36,125 nucleotides of DNA, from assembly GCA_964470455.1 (NCBI GenBank), contig CAYYCX010000036.1:1-36125 (forward strand), read 5' to 3'. Positions 8,462 to 17,012 of the stretch are shown one piece after another. Source of the DNA: JAWXBM01 sp964470455 (GTDB lineage: Bacteria; Pseudomonadota; Gammaproteobacteria; Xanthomonadales; SZUA-36). The translations under genes were made by a program, and so were the position numbers. The notes under the pieces were generated by a model. It had not been told where the DNA came from. It saw only the letters and a program-made list of their open reading frames with translations, and made no database searches. Position 1 is the first letter of the stretch. Each line of letters begins with the position of its first letter.

Positions 8462-10126
8462 TTATTCCGGTATCTGCACTCCCTGGGCATTGACCTTAAC
8501 ACCTGCGGCCTCGCGGTCCCAGATGTCCGGCGTAATGCCTTCGGCGCGCAGGCGGTGTTTTTCAATTTTGGCCGTAGGGGTTTTGGGCAGCTCGGGCAGG
8601 ATGCGGATGTAACGCGGCAGCATGAAATGCGCCATGCGCGGCGCCATGAACTGCAGCAATTCAAGCGGTGTGACGGCCTGGCCCGGCGTCAGCGATATCA
8701 CCAGCATCACCTCGTCCTCGCCGAGTTCGCTGGGCACGGGGATGGCTGCTGCCTCACGTACTGCAACATGCACAGTAGCTTCGGATTCCACTTCGAAAGA
8801 AGAGATGTTTTCACCGCGGCGGCGGATGGCGTCCTTCATGCGATCGACGAAATAGAAATAGCCCTCCGCATCGCGGCGGAAGGCATCGCCGGTATGGAAC
8901 CAGCCGTTGCGCCAGACCTCGGCCGTGGCCTCGGGGTTGCGGTAATAACCCTGGGTGATCTCCCACGGCCGGCTGCTGCGCAGGATCAATTCTCCCACCT
9001 CGCCGTGGGGTACTTCGTAATCGTGCTTGTCGACTACCCGCGCTTCAATGCCGGGGCGTGGCTTGCCGCAGGTGCCGAGCTTCGGCGCATTGGCCGGCGA
9101 GCGGATGGGCGTGGCGATCTCGGTCATGTTGAACGCGGTATACATCTGCAGGCCGTAGCGTTCCGCCACGTCCAGCGAGTCCTGGTTCCAGGGCACGGTG
9201 ATCACCGACTTCAGCGGGTGGTCGCGGTCGCGATCACTGGGCGGCTGCTTCAGCAGGAACTGGGTCATGGCGCCCACCAGGCAGCAGCCAGTGATGTTGA
9301 AGCGGCGTACCGTGTCCCAGAAGCTGGACGGGTGGAAGCCGTCGTACAGCACGCAGGTACCGCCCTTGGTGAGGCGGTCCATCACCGCGCCGGCGCCGCT
9401 GACATGGAACATGGGAAGGTTGGCCAGCAACCGGTCGTCCTGGCCGAAATAATCCATGGCCATGGCGCCACCCACCCAGGTTTGCACATAGGTGCAGAGC
9501 ACGGCCTTGGACGGCCCGGTGGTGCCCGAGGTGAAGATGATGAAATTCACGTCCCAGGGTTGGACCGGGTTTGCGGGCGCCTCCGCTGTTTCCTGCGCAT
9601 CCGATAGTACGCTGGCCGGGTGGTAGTTCAGGTGGCTGGGCAGGTCATCACCCTCTGGCGTTTCCCCGCCCACCACAACTACATCACGCAGGCGGCCACA
9701 ATCCTCAGGCTGCAGTCGGGGCAGCAGGTCGGCGTGCGCCACCAGCACTTCGGCATCGGAAAGCTCAACCGCATTGCGCAGCAGGTTGCCGCGATAGGCG
9801 GTATTCAGCGGCACAAAAACCGCGCCGAGGTAATTGGCCGCAAACCAGGCCAGTACCGCCTCGGCGGAATTCGGCATCCAGCACAGCACATGCGAGCCGC
9901 GGCTTACGCCCAGTTGCTGCAATCCGGCCGCTGCCACGCGGGTGCGCTGCAGCATGTCGGTGAAGGTCCAGCTTTCGCCTTCTGCGAATTCGAGGAAGTT
10001 TTTGTCCGGCCGCTCACGCGCCCAGCGCTCCAGCAGGGCACCCACCACGCAATCTTCGCGCGTGGGGACCAGGCTGGTTTCGGTTTCCGCGGCCCCGGTC
10101 ACCGCGCCATCAGGGCCGGTAACCAA
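8462..10126 (-). CDS. AMP-forming acyl-CoA ligase (CaiC-like)
   Basis: An ANL-superfamily adenylate-forming enzyme of 554 residues that converts a carboxylic acid, ATP and CoA to an acyl-CoA. Seen: the phosphate-binding loop FTSGTTGPSK (198-207), the adenine-site motif YTAFNMTE, the hinge region GWFHTGDAFRRDAEGYF with VDRMKDAIRRRGENIS, and the C-terminal catalytic Lys in TPTAKIEKHR. Overall it resembles crotonobetaine/carnitine-CoA ligase-type enzymes; the true acid is unknown. The start is uncertain: TTG at 10126 has AGGA upstream and overlaps the carboxyltransferase gene by 17 bases, while GTG at 10102 is also in frame. The overlap implies translational coupling to that gene. The sigma-factor gene begins 16 bases downstream, perhaps by read-through. 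Confidence 0.88.
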   Translation of the reverse strand: MVTGPDGAVTGAAETETSLVPTREDCVVGALLERWARERPDKNFLEFAEGESWTFTDMLQRTRVAAAGLQQLGVSRGSHVLCWMPNSAEAVLAWFAANYLGAVFVPLNTAYRGNLLRNAVELSDAEVLVAHADLLPRLQPEDCGRLRDVVVVGGETPEGDDLPSHLNYHPASVLSDAQETAEAPANPVQPWDVNFIIFTSGTTGPSKAVLCTYVQTWVGGAMAMDYFGQDDRLLANLPMFHVSGAGAVMDRLTKGGTCVLYDGFHPSSFWDTVRRFNITGCCLVGAMTQFLLKQPPSDRDRDHPLKSVITVPWNQDSLDVAERYGLQMYTAFNMTEIATPIRSPANAPKLGTCGKPRPGIEARVVDKHDYEVPHGEVGELILRSSRPWEITQGYYRNPEATAEVWRNGWFHTGDAFRRDAEGYFYFVDRMKDAIRRRGENISSFEVESEATVHVAVREAAAIPVPSELGEDEVMLVISLTPGQAVTPLELLQFMAPRMAHFMLPRYIRILPELPKTPTAKIEKHRLRAEGITPDIWDREAAGVKVNAQGVQIPE

Positions 10127-11657
10127 ACGAGGCGAGTCCTGGCTTGCGCAACGGAGCCGCGAGGTCGGCGAATTCGCACAGCAAAGGCCGCGTGTCGCGC
10201 GGGTCGATCATCTCTTCGATCTGGAAACGCTCGGCCGACCGGAAGGGTGAGCGCAGCCGATTCAGGCGGTCCTTGATCTGCTCGATCGCAGCGGAACGGT
10301 CTTCGGCGGCATCCAGTTCAGCCCGGTAGGCAGCCTCCAGGCCGCCCTCGATGGGCAGCGAGCCCCAGTCGGCCGACGGCCAGGCATAGCGGTAGCCGAA
10401 CCGTGCATGGTTGGCGTGGCCTGCGCCGGCCACGCCGAACACCTTGCGGATGATGATGGAACACCAGGGCACCGTGGCCTGGTAAACCGCGCTCAGCGCG
10501 CGCACGCCGACGCGGATGGTGCCTTCCTCCTCGGCCTGCTTGCCGATCATGAAACCCGGGTTGTCCACCAGGTGCACCACCGGTAAATGGAAGGTTTCGG
10601 CAAAGCTCACGAAGCGTTCCAGCTTGGAGGCGCTGGCGGCCGTCCACAGGCCACCCACCACAAACGGGTCGCTGGCGACCAGCGCTACCGGCCAGCCGTC
10701 GAAACGCGCCAGCCCGGTAATGATGGAGCAACCGTGCAGCCTGCCGATTTCAAAGAAACTGCCCTTGTCCACCAGCGACTCGATGATGGGCCGCATGCGG
10801 TACACCTCACGGCGGTCGCGCGGCACGGCGTCGATCAGCCAGTCGTCACGGCGATTCGGGTCATCCTTTTGCGGGCCACGCTCCGGCAGCTCATACACCG
10901 AGGACGGCAGGTAGGACAGGAAGCGGCGGGTTCGTTCAAACGCCTCGAACTCGGACTCAACCTCATCATCCACCGCGCCATTGCTGGCATGGATGCGGCT
11001 GCTGCCGAGCTCTTCCTTGCTGAGATTCTGCCCAATGGCAGCCACTACCGGAGGGCCGGCCACGAACATCTGCGCCTGCTTCCGGACCAGCAGGGAATAA
11101 TGGCTGGCCACCATCTTGGCAGCGCCGAACCCGGCTACCGGCCCCAGGCCCAGGCTCACCACCGGAACCGTGGCCAGGTTCAGCGTTACGTGATCCCAGC
11201 TGGGCAACTGCGGCACGTAGGTATAGCCCAGGTCCTCCAGCGATTTGACCGAACCACCGCCGCCACTGCCTTCCACCAGCCGCACCAGCGGCAGGCGCAA
11301 CTCATGCGCCATCTGCTCGGCAGCCACCTGCTTTTCGATGATGGACGCATCGGACGCGCCACCGCGAACGGTGAAATCGTCTGCCGCTACGGCGATGCGC
11401 CGGCCATCGATCCGGCCCCGGCCGAACAGGAAGTTGGTTGGCGTCATGCCAACCAGCTTGCCGTTCTCGTCGTACTTGCCGTTGCCGGTAATCGAACCGA
11501 TTTCGTGAAAGCTGCCAGGGTCGAGCAGCGCGTCGATGCGCTCGCGGACCGTGAGCCTGCCGTTCTGGTGCTGGCGCTCAACCTTGTCAGCGCCGCCCAT
11601 CTCGCGAGCCAGGGCCTGTCGCTGCCTCAGCTCATTTAATTCCTGTTCCCAGTTCAA
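10110..11657 (-). CDS. Acyl-CoA carboxylase carboxyltransferase subunit
   Basis: 515 residues with the two crotonase-fold halves of biotin-dependent acyl-CoA carboxylase beta subunits (propionyl-, methylcrotonyl- and geranyl-CoA carboxylase family). The N-terminal half has GRLTVRERIDALLDPGSFHE, the Gly-rich VEGSGGGGSV and the acyl-CoA site GLGPVAGFGAAKMVASHYS. The C-terminal half has LVDNPGFMIGKQAEEEGTIR and AGAGHANHARFGYRYAWPSA followed by LPIEGGLEAA. It should transfer CO2 from carboxybiotin to an acyl-CoA, or remove it. No biotin carboxylase/carrier subunit is in the window, so its partner must be elsewhere. The start is a TTG with AGGT 8 bases upstream. It begins a - strand transcript divergent from the ligase at 11726. 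Confidence 0.88.
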   Translation of the reverse strand: MNWEQELNELRQRQALAREMGGADKVERQHQNGRLTVRERIDALLDPGSFHEIGSITGNGKYDENGKLVGMTPTNFLFGRGRIDGRRIAVAADDFTVRGGASDASIIEKQVAAEQMAHELRLPLVRLVEGSGGGGSVKSLEDLGYTYVPQLPSWDHVTLNLATVPVVSLGLGPVAGFGAAKMVASHYSLLVRKQAQMFVAGPPVVAAIGQNLSKEELGSSRIHASNGAVDDEVESEFEAFERTRRFLSYLPSSVYELPERGPQKDDPNRRDDWLIDAVPRDRREVYRMRPIIESLVDKGSFFEIGRLHGCSIITGLARFDGWPVALVASDPFVVGGLWTAASASKLERFVSFAETFHLPVVHLVDNPGFMIGKQAEEEGTIRVGVRALSAVYQATVPWCSIIIRKVFGVAGAGHANHARFGYRYAWPSADWGSLPIEGGLEAAYRAELDAAEDRSAAIEQIKDRLNRLRSPFRSAERFQIEEMIDPRDTRPLLCEFADLAAPLRKPGLASFGYRP

Positions 11658-11679
11658 TCTGATGTACCTGCTTTGCCCT

Positions 11680-11707
11680 TTGACTTGCGAATAGTGACTT
11701 TCATTAT
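11680..11707 (+). promoter_or_regulatory. Candidate promoter of the 11726 ligase
   Basis: TTGACT (11680-11685) and CATTAT (11702-11707) with a 16-base spacer match the sigma-70 consensus at 5 of 6 and 4 of 6 positions. The predicted transcript would start about 10 bases before the TTG at 11726, giving an almost leaderless message. It overlaps the - strand promoter. Confidence 0.3.
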
Positions 11708-11734
11708 TAGACTATCAATTCAACCTTGATTCAA
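11706..11734 (-). promoter_or_regulatory. Candidate promoter of the carboxyltransferase-ligase transcript
   Basis: Reading the - strand, TTGAAT (11734-11729), a 17-base spacer and TCTAAT (11711-11706) match sigma-70 at 4 of 6 and 5 of 6 positions. The start codon at 11657 would lie about 40 bases downstream of the transcription start. The region between the two divergent genes is AT-rich compared with its surroundings. Confidence 0.45.
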
Positions 11735-11736
11735 CC
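11718..11736. repeat. Direct repeat ATTCAACC in the divergent promoter
   Basis: ATTCAACC occurs at 11718-11725 and 11729-11736, 11 bases (one helical turn) apart. It overlaps the -35 of the - strand promoter and the start codon of the + strand gene, so a regulator binding here could affect both directions. This is only a candidate site. Confidence 0.3.
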
Positions 11737-13306
11737 ATTAAACGGGGTTTTTACCATTCTCAACATCAGCCGCAGCCTGAGTTGGGCCACCCAAAGATTC
11801 AGTGAACGCGAGGCACTGGTCTGTGGCGGCCACCGCTGGAGTTACGCCAGGCTCAACCGGGATGTGCATGCACTGGCATCGGGCTTGCGCCGGCTGGGAA
11901 TCAAACCGGGCGACCGGGTCGCCACCGTGGCGATGAATTCCGCCGAATACCTGATCCTGTCGCTGGCCGTGGCCCGGCTGGGTGGTGTGCTGGTGCCGCT
12001 CAATTATCGCCTGCAACCACAGGATTTGCTGCAGCTGATCCAGCGCAGCGGCGCTGTGGCCCTCGCCAGCGAAGCGGACTTCCGCGAACTGGCGATGGCG
12101 GCTGCGAACCTGCACAAGCTGAAACTGCGGCTGGATTTTTCCAGCCAGCTGGAGGGGGATTTCATTTCCATTCCCGCCCTGATTGCCGAACACCGCGGCG
12201 AGCAGGTTGAAGACTACGCGGCCGGCCCGGACAGCCTGTTGCGCATCATGTACACCTCCGGCACCACCAGCCTGCCCAAAGGTGTGCGCATCACCCACGG
12301 CAACTGCTGGGCCAACATGCACGCGCATGCGGTGGAATTCAGCATCACGCATGAAGACCGGCTGCTGCTGGTGGCGCCGCTCTACCACGTGGGCGGTTTC
12401 GATATTCCCGGGCTCACCCTGTTTCACGTCGGCGGCTGCATCGTGCTGACGCGGCGGTTCGATCCGGCGGAAGTACTGGACACCATTGCGCGCGAACGCA
12501 TCACCGGCACCACGATGGTGGCGACCATGATGAATATGCTGCTGGAAGTGCACGGGTGGAAATCCTGTGACACATCATCCATGCGCTGGATCATATTTGG
12601 CCAGGTGACGCGGGAGCTGTTTGATCGATCCCTGCAGTTGTTTCCGACGGCGGAACTCACTGAGGGCTATGGCATGACCGAAACCTGCGGCGGTGTGGCT
12701 TATGTGGATGCCGGCCACCGGCGTGAGAAATTGGGCTCGGTGGGCCTGGCGGTACAGGGCATGGAAATCATCGTGGCCGGACCCGATGATCAACCACTGC
12801 CACCGGGAGAGACCGGCGAAATCCTCCTGCGCGGCCCCAAGGTCTGCGCCGGCTACATCGATGATCCCGAAGCGAGCGAGAAGGCGCTGCGCAATGGCTG
12901 GCTGCACACCGGCGACGTAGGCCGCTTCGATGACGACGGTTATCTTTACGTGCTGGACCGCATCAAGGACATGATCCGCAGTGGCGGTGAGAACATGTCG
13001 GCGTCGGAAATCGAGCGCGTGCTGGAAGCCTGCCATGGCGTCAAGGAAGCAGCGGTGATAGGCCTGCCGGACCCGCACTGGGTCGAAGTACCCGCTGCCT
13101 TCGTGGTTAGCCGGAATGGCCAGGCCATCGATTGCGCGGCATTGATAGCGCATTGCCGAAGCAACCTGCCCGGCTTCAAGGTGCCCAAGGCCGTATTCCA
13201 GGTCGATGAGCTACCGCGCAATGTCGGCAGCAAGGTATTGAAAGCCGAACTGCGCGAACGGGCGCAGCAACTCGAGCCGGATTGGGTGGCACAAAGCCCG
13301 GCCTGA
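11726..13306 (+). CDS. AMP-forming acyl-CoA ligase (long-chain/aromatic type)
   Basis: 526-residue ANL enzyme. Seen: RIMYTSGTTSLPKGVRI (phosphate loop), EGYGMTETCGG (adenine site), GWLHTGDVGRFDDDGY and LDRIKDMIRSGGENMSASEI (hinge and CoA side), and LPRNVGSKVLKAEL with the catalytic Lys near the C-terminus. It activates an acid to its CoA ester; the substrate is not predictable from what can be seen. The start is uncertain: TTG at 11726 is the most upstream in-frame candidate that leaves the usual ISRSLSWATQRF N-terminus, no ATG precedes the conserved region, and no clear Shine-Dalgarno is present. It is the only + strand gene between 658 and 21830, divergent from the carboxyltransferase and convergent with the thiolase. 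Confidence 0.88.
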   Translation: MIQPLNGVFTILNISRSLSWATQRFSEREALVCGGHRWSYARLNRDVHALASGLRRLGIKPGDRVATVAMNSAEYLILSLAVARLGGVLVPLNYRLQPQDLLQLIQRSGAVALASEADFRELAMAAANLHKLKLRLDFSSQLEGDFISIPALIAEHRGEQVEDYAAGPDSLLRIMYTSGTTSLPKGVRITHGNCWANMHAHAVEFSITHEDRLLLVAPLYHVGGFDIPGLTLFHVGGCIVLTRRFDPAEVLDTIARERITGTTMVATMMNMLLEVHGWKSCDTSSMRWIIFGQVTRELFDRSLQLFPTAELTEGYGMTETCGGVAYVDAGHRREKLGSVGLAVQGMEIIVAGPDDQPLPPGETGEILLRGPKVCAGYIDDPEASEKALRNGWLHTGDVGRFDDDGYLYVLDRIKDMIRSGGENMSASEIERVLEACHGVKEAAVIGLPDPHWVEVPAAFVVSRNGQAIDCAALIAHCRSNLPGFKVPKAVFQVDELPRNVGSKVLKAELRERAQQLEPDWVAQSPA

Positions 13307-13367
13307 TTTACGCCTGGATGCAGATCTGAAATTTGGCCTGAACCATTGCCTGCACCAAGGCCTGAAT

Positions 13368-13445
13368 TTAACGCCTGGGCGGCAGGGGAAAAAAGCCGCT
13401 GGTCCGTGCGACATAGGCGCGGTATTCGGGCCGACGCCGGCCTTG
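13368..13445 (-). pseudogene. 3' remnant of a DUF1295/steroid 5-alpha-reductase-like gene
   Basis: The - strand frame ending at the TAA at 13368-13370 reads RRRPEYRAYVARTSGF followed by FPLPPRR. This resembles the C-terminal end of DUF1295 (steroid 5-alpha-reductase C-terminal family) membrane proteins, which typically finish with a Tyr-x-x-Tyr-x-x-Arg-Thr-Ser-x-Phe-hydrophobic-Pro-x-Pro-Pro-Arg pattern. Upstream of about 13445 the frame runs into the 3' end of the intact thiolase gene and is no longer protein-like for that family. It is therefore read as the leftover tail of a deleted gene. The identification is from memory of the family pattern over some 25 residues. Confidence 0.5.
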
Positions 13446-13462
13446 GCCCGGGTGCCTCGCGC

Positions 13463-14644
13463 CTACAGAACCTCGAACAGCCCCGCGGCACCCATGCCAC
13501 CACCGATGCACATGGTAGTGACCACGTATTTCACACCGCGGCGGCGGCCTTCGATCAGGGCGTGGCCGACCATGCGCGCACCACTCATGCCAAAAGGATG
13601 GCCGATGGCAATCGAGCCGCCATTCACGTTCAGCAGGTCGTTGGGAATGCCCAGGTAATCGCGGCAATAGAGCACCTGCACGGCAAACGCTTCATTCAGT
13701 TCCCACAGGCCGATGTCGTCCATTTTCAGGCCGGTGCGTTCCAGCAGGCGTGGAATGGCGTAAATCGGGCCGATACCCATTTCATCGGGCTCGCAACCGG
13801 CTACGGCATAGCCACGGAATACACCCAGCGGCTCAATCCCGCGCTGCTCGGCGAGTTTCTCGTTCATCACCACACACGCTGAAGCACCGTCCGACAACTG
13901 GCTGGCATTGCCCGCCGTGATACAGCCGCCTTCCATCACCGTTTTCAAACCGCGCAACCCTTCGATGTTGGTGTCGGCGCGCAGGCCCTCATCCGCTTCC
14001 AGCAGCACCGCCTGGTCGCTGATGGCGCCAGTGGCCTTGTCCGCCACTTTCTTGGTGGTGGCCAGCGGCACGATCTCGTCGCTGAACTTGCCGGCCTCGT
14101 AGGCTGCCGCGCAACGCAGCTGGCTCTGCAGGCCATACTGGTCCTGCTCCTCGCGGCTGATGTTGTAGCGCTTTGCCACGGTTTCTGCGGTCTGGATCAT
14201 GCTGTCGAAAATATGCGGGTGCAGCTTGATCAGCTCCTCATCCTTCATGCGGTGGGTGTTGTAGTGTTCGGTCATCACCAGGCTGACCGATTCAACACCC
14301 CCCGCTACCGTGATGGGCACGCCTTCGTTGATCACGCGCCCGGCGGCGGTGGCAATGGCCTGCAGGCCGGAGGAGCAGAAGCGGTTGAGCGTCATGCCGG
14401 AAGTGGTGACCGGCAAGCCCGCCTTCAGCGCCGCCAGGCGGGCCACGTTCGAGCCGGTGGGGCCTTCGGGGTTGGCGCAACCCATCACCACGTCCTCGAT
14501 TTCTTCCGGCGCCACTCCAGCCCGCTCTACCGCGTGCCGGATCACATGCGCGCCCAGCGTGGTTCCATTGGTGTCGTTGAATGCGCCGCGGTAGGCCTTG
14601 CCGATGGGCGTGCGGGCGGTGGAAACGATTACGGCATTGGTCAT
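13463..14644 (-). CDS. Thiolase (acetyl-CoA C-acyltransferase)
   Basis: 393 residues, the usual size for a beta-ketothiolase. The nucleophile is Cys90 in NRFCSSGLQ; the C-terminal catalytic residues are His349 in GHPFGMSGARM and Cys379 in TTMCIGGGMGAAG. It should cleave a 3-oxoacyl-CoA with CoA in the last step of a beta-oxidation cycle. A TTG at 14650 is in frame, but the ATG at 14644 is placed 8 bases after GGAG and is preferred. It lies 50 bases downstream of the SDR gene on the same strand and is probably the last intact gene of the receptor-led cluster; a gene remnant follows it. Confidence 0.92.
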   Translation of the reverse strand: MTNAVIVSTARTPIGKAYRGAFNDTNGTTLGAHVIRHAVERAGVAPEEIEDVVMGCANPEGPTGSNVARLAALKAGLPVTTSGMTLNRFCSSGLQAIATAAGRVINEGVPITVAGGVESVSLVMTEHYNTHRMKDEELIKLHPHIFDSMIQTAETVAKRYNISREEQDQYGLQSQLRCAAAYEAGKFSDEIVPLATTKKVADKATGAISDQAVLLEADEGLRADTNIEGLRGLKTVMEGGCITAGNASQLSDGASACVVMNEKLAEQRGIEPLGVFRGYAVAGCEPDEMGIGPIYAIPRLLERTGLKMDDIGLWELNEAFAVQVLYCRDYLGIPNDLLNVNGGSIAIGHPFGMSGARMVGHALIEGRRRGVKYVVTTMCIGGGMGAAGLFEVL

Positions 14645-14694
14645 GTTCAATTCTCCGGAATGATCAAGAAATTCTGTGGTGCAATTCTACTGCT

Positions 14695-15606
14695 TCACCC
14701 GAGCTTGACCCCAAGGATATCCAGCAGGATCTGTGCTTCGTCAAGGCTGGTCCTGGGCACGGTGAATCCGGCCGGGTCAAGAATCTGCTCCATGTGCCCG
14801 GCCACTTCTTCCGGCGACACGGGCTCGGCACCGCCATACCAGCCGGGGGCCAGCCCCAGGAACACCCGCGCAAAGCGTCCGCCGCCGGCGGTGATGATTT
14901 CACTGGTGAAATCGCAATCGCGCGAACACAGAAAGGCTACCAGCGGCGCCACATGGGCCGGCGCCAGGTGCTCGGCCAGGGGTCCCAGCAACTCCTCGGT
15001 CATGCGCGTGCGGGCTGCCGGTGAAACGCAGTTCACCTGGATACCATAACGCGCGCCTTCGATGCTCAGCACGCGCATCAGGCCTACCAGCCCGGTTTTG
15101 GCGGCGCCGTAGTTGGACTGGCCGAAATTGCCAAACAGCCCCGATGCGGACGATGTCAGCACGATGCGCCCGTAGCCCTGCTCCTTCATCACGGCGAAGG
15201 CGGGCTGGCACAACCAGAATGCGCCCTTTAGATGCACGTCCAGCACATCCTCGATGTCCGCCTGCTCCAGCTTCAGGATGCTCTTGTCGCGCAGGATGCC
15301 GGCATTGTGCACCAGCGCGTCCAGCCGGCCGAAGGCTTCGACGGCACTGGCGACAATCGCCTTGCCACCTTCCGGGGTTGCCACGCTGTCGTAATTGGCC
15401 ACCGCTTTGCCACCGGCCGCGGTGATCTCGGCGACTACCTGGTCGGCAGGGGCGTGTCCCGCTCCGGCCCCGTGGACGTTGCCGCCCAGGTCATTCACCA
15501 CCACGCTGGCGCCACGTTTTGCCAGCAACAGCGCATGCTCGCGGCCAAGCCCGCCGCCGGCGCCGGTCACAACGACAACCTGGCCGTCAAATCTGATCTC
15601 GTTCAA
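14695..15606 (-). CDS. SDR-family dehydrogenase, MFE-2-like 3-hydroxyacyl-CoA type
   Basis: 303 residues. The NAD(P) site is TGAGGGLG (14-21), with NAG at 101-103, Ser152/153 in TSSAS, and the YxxxK pair Tyr166/Lys170. The motif set and the NDLGG segment after the second strand resemble the (3R)-hydroxyacyl-CoA dehydrogenase domain of the multifunctional enzyme 2/17-beta-HSD4 group. That group oxidises bulky or branched 3-hydroxyacyl-CoAs. An extra C-terminal segment of about 60 residues follows the SDR core. A TTG at 15621 is in frame, but AAGGAG is placed correctly for the TTG at 15606, so that start is chosen. With the MaoC hydratase at 21831 and the thiolase it could complete a beta-oxidation cycle. 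Confidence 0.87.
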   Translation of the reverse strand: MNEIRFDGQVVVVTGAGGGLGREHALLLAKRGASVVVNDLGGNVHGAGAGHAPADQVVAEITAAGGKAVANYDSVATPEGGKAIVASAVEAFGRLDALVHNAGILRDKSILKLEQADIEDVLDVHLKGAFWLCQPAFAVMKEQGYGRIVLTSSASGLFGNFGQSNYGAAKTGLVGLMRVLSIEGARYGIQVNCVSPAARTRMTEELLGPLAEHLAPAHVAPLVAFLCSRDCDFTSEIITAGGGRFARVFLGLAPGWYGGAEPVSPEEVAGHMEQILDPAGFTVPRTSLDEAQILLDILGVKLG

Positions 15607-15671
15607 AACCCACTCCTTCAATCACTGCAAAGCATTTGGCTGCGGAAATATCTTCGGTGTTACCCAGGGCA

Positions 15672-17012
15672 CTACCCGGGACGCTGCTTGCCAAGAAACC
15701 TGACTGCCCTGAAGAACAGCCAGGCGGCGACCGCGAATCCAACAGCCGTCACAATGGACACCGCGTAGCGGATGCCATCATCCTGCGGGAAAAACGTATC
15801 GCCGATCAAGGCTGTTGCGGTTGGACCCAGCGTCATGCCGACGATGCTGACAAAAAACAGGTACACCGCCGACAGCGTAGCGCGCATTTCGTTTGGTGCG
15901 ATCTGCTGCAGGGCTGAAACCGCCCCGCCCGAAGGCGCGCAACAGGCGGTGAAAAACACCACAAACAGAACCGTTGCGGTAACCGTATTCTCCACCAGCG
16001 GAAACAGTATGCCGGAAACGATGCCAACCAGCGCTGCCACGCCACACACGAGCATCCGCTCACGCGGCGTGCCGCCCATGCGATCACTGATCCAGCCACC
16101 TCCAAGCATGCCAATGAGGCCACCAATGATCATGGCGCTGCCGGCCAGGTAACCCGCCTGGCTCAGCTCCAGGCCGTGCGCGCGAATGTACAGTACCGGC
16201 AACCAGGATACCGCTGCAAATACCGCCAGGTTGACAAAGCCCACGCCCACGCAGATTCCCACCAGCGTGGTCATATTGGCCCGGGCAAACGCCCACACCT
16301 CGCCGATGCTCGAAGCCTTGCCGCTGGCGCCTTGAGTGATGCGGCGCACCGGCTCGCGGATCAGCAGGAACAATGCGCTGAGCAGGATACCGGGCGCGCC
16401 CACGTAGATGAAGGCGGCCTGCCAGCTGCGCACGGTGCCGATCAAGGGCACCTCGACATTGCCGGTACTGGCCACCAGCGCAATCACCGCCGCGCCGAGG
16501 ATGAACGCCAGCCCGGCTCCTACCGATGAGCCCAGCACGTAGACGCCCATGGCCACACCCAGGCGCTTGGGCGGAAAGCTGTCACTGATGATGGAATATG
16601 CGGCGGGAGAAAGGCAGGCCTCGCCCACACCCACACCGATACGCGCCAGGAACAGCTGCCAGTAGTGAGCTGAAAGCCCGCACAGCATGGTCATCAGGCT
16701 CCAGACAAAAGTGCCGATGGCCACCATCTTCACGCGCGAGGTGCGATCGATCAGCCGCCCCAGCGGAATGCCGGCCACCGTGTAGAACACCGCGAAAGCC
16801 ATGCCCTGCAACAGGCTGATTTCAGTATCCGAAATGCCGAGGTCGGCTTTCATCGGCTCCACCAGCAGGCCGATGATCATGCGGTCGATAAAGGAAAATA
16901 TGTAGGCAATGAACAGCGCCGCGACTGTGATCCAGGCCAGCGCGGGTTTGGGGTAGCCCAGGTCCGCCGGTTGCTGGAGTGCCTGCACCGGCACCGCCCT
17001 GGCCTCAGCCAC
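15672..17012 (-). CDS. MFS transporter (Spinster-like)
   Basis: 446 residues with about 12 hydrophobic helices. The first helix carries FSFIDRMIIG; the loop after helix 2 has GRLIDRTSRVKM, the MFS motif A form (G-x3-D-R-x-S-R). Helix 4 has RIGVGVGEACLSPAAYSII, typical of the Spinster-like branch found beside catabolic CoA-ligase genes. It should move an organic acid or lipid-like substrate across the inner membrane; the direction and substrate are not known. The GTG start overlaps the end of the upstream ligase gene by 8 bases, so translation is likely coupled to ligase production. Confidence 0.88.
   Translation of the reverse strand: MAEARAVPVQALQQPADLGYPKPALAWITVAALFIAYIFSFIDRMIIGLLVEPMKADLGISDTEISLLQGMAFAVFYTVAGIPLGRLIDRTSRVKMVAIGTFVWSLMTMLCGLSAHYWQLFLARIGVGVGEACLSPAAYSIISDSFPPKRLGVAMGVYVLGSSVGAGLAFILGAAVIALVASTGNVEVPLIGTVRSWQAAFIYVGAPGILLSALFLLIREPVRRITQGASGKASSIGEVWAFARANMTTLVGICVGVGFVNLAVFAAVSWLPVLYIRAHGLELSQAGYLAGSAMIIGGLIGMLGGGWISDRMGGTPRERMLVCGVAALVGIVSGILFPLVENTVTATVLFVVFFTACCAPSGGAVSALQQIAPNEMRATLSAVYLFFVSIVGMTLGPTATALIGDTFFPQDDGIRYAVSIVTAVGFAVAAWLFFRAVRFLGKQRPG

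Noticed and set aside
8446..8664. N-terminal extension of the sigma factor into the ligase gene
   Set aside because: The added 73 residues are Cys/Arg-rich shadow sequence of the ligase gene; the ATG at 8445 begins the conserved region.
8390..9607. 405-codon + strand open frame opposite the CoA ligase at 8462-10126
   Set aside because: The - strand has all ANL-family motifs in order; the + strand product has none.
10587..11639. 350-codon + strand open frame opposite the carboxyltransferase
   Set aside because: Shadow of a well-conserved gene with no protein-like features of its own.
13448..13667. Full-length protein reading through the thiolase 3' end into the DUF1295-like tail
   Set aside because: Upstream of about 13445 the frame is the shadow of the thiolase gene with no reductase features; only the tail looks protein-like.
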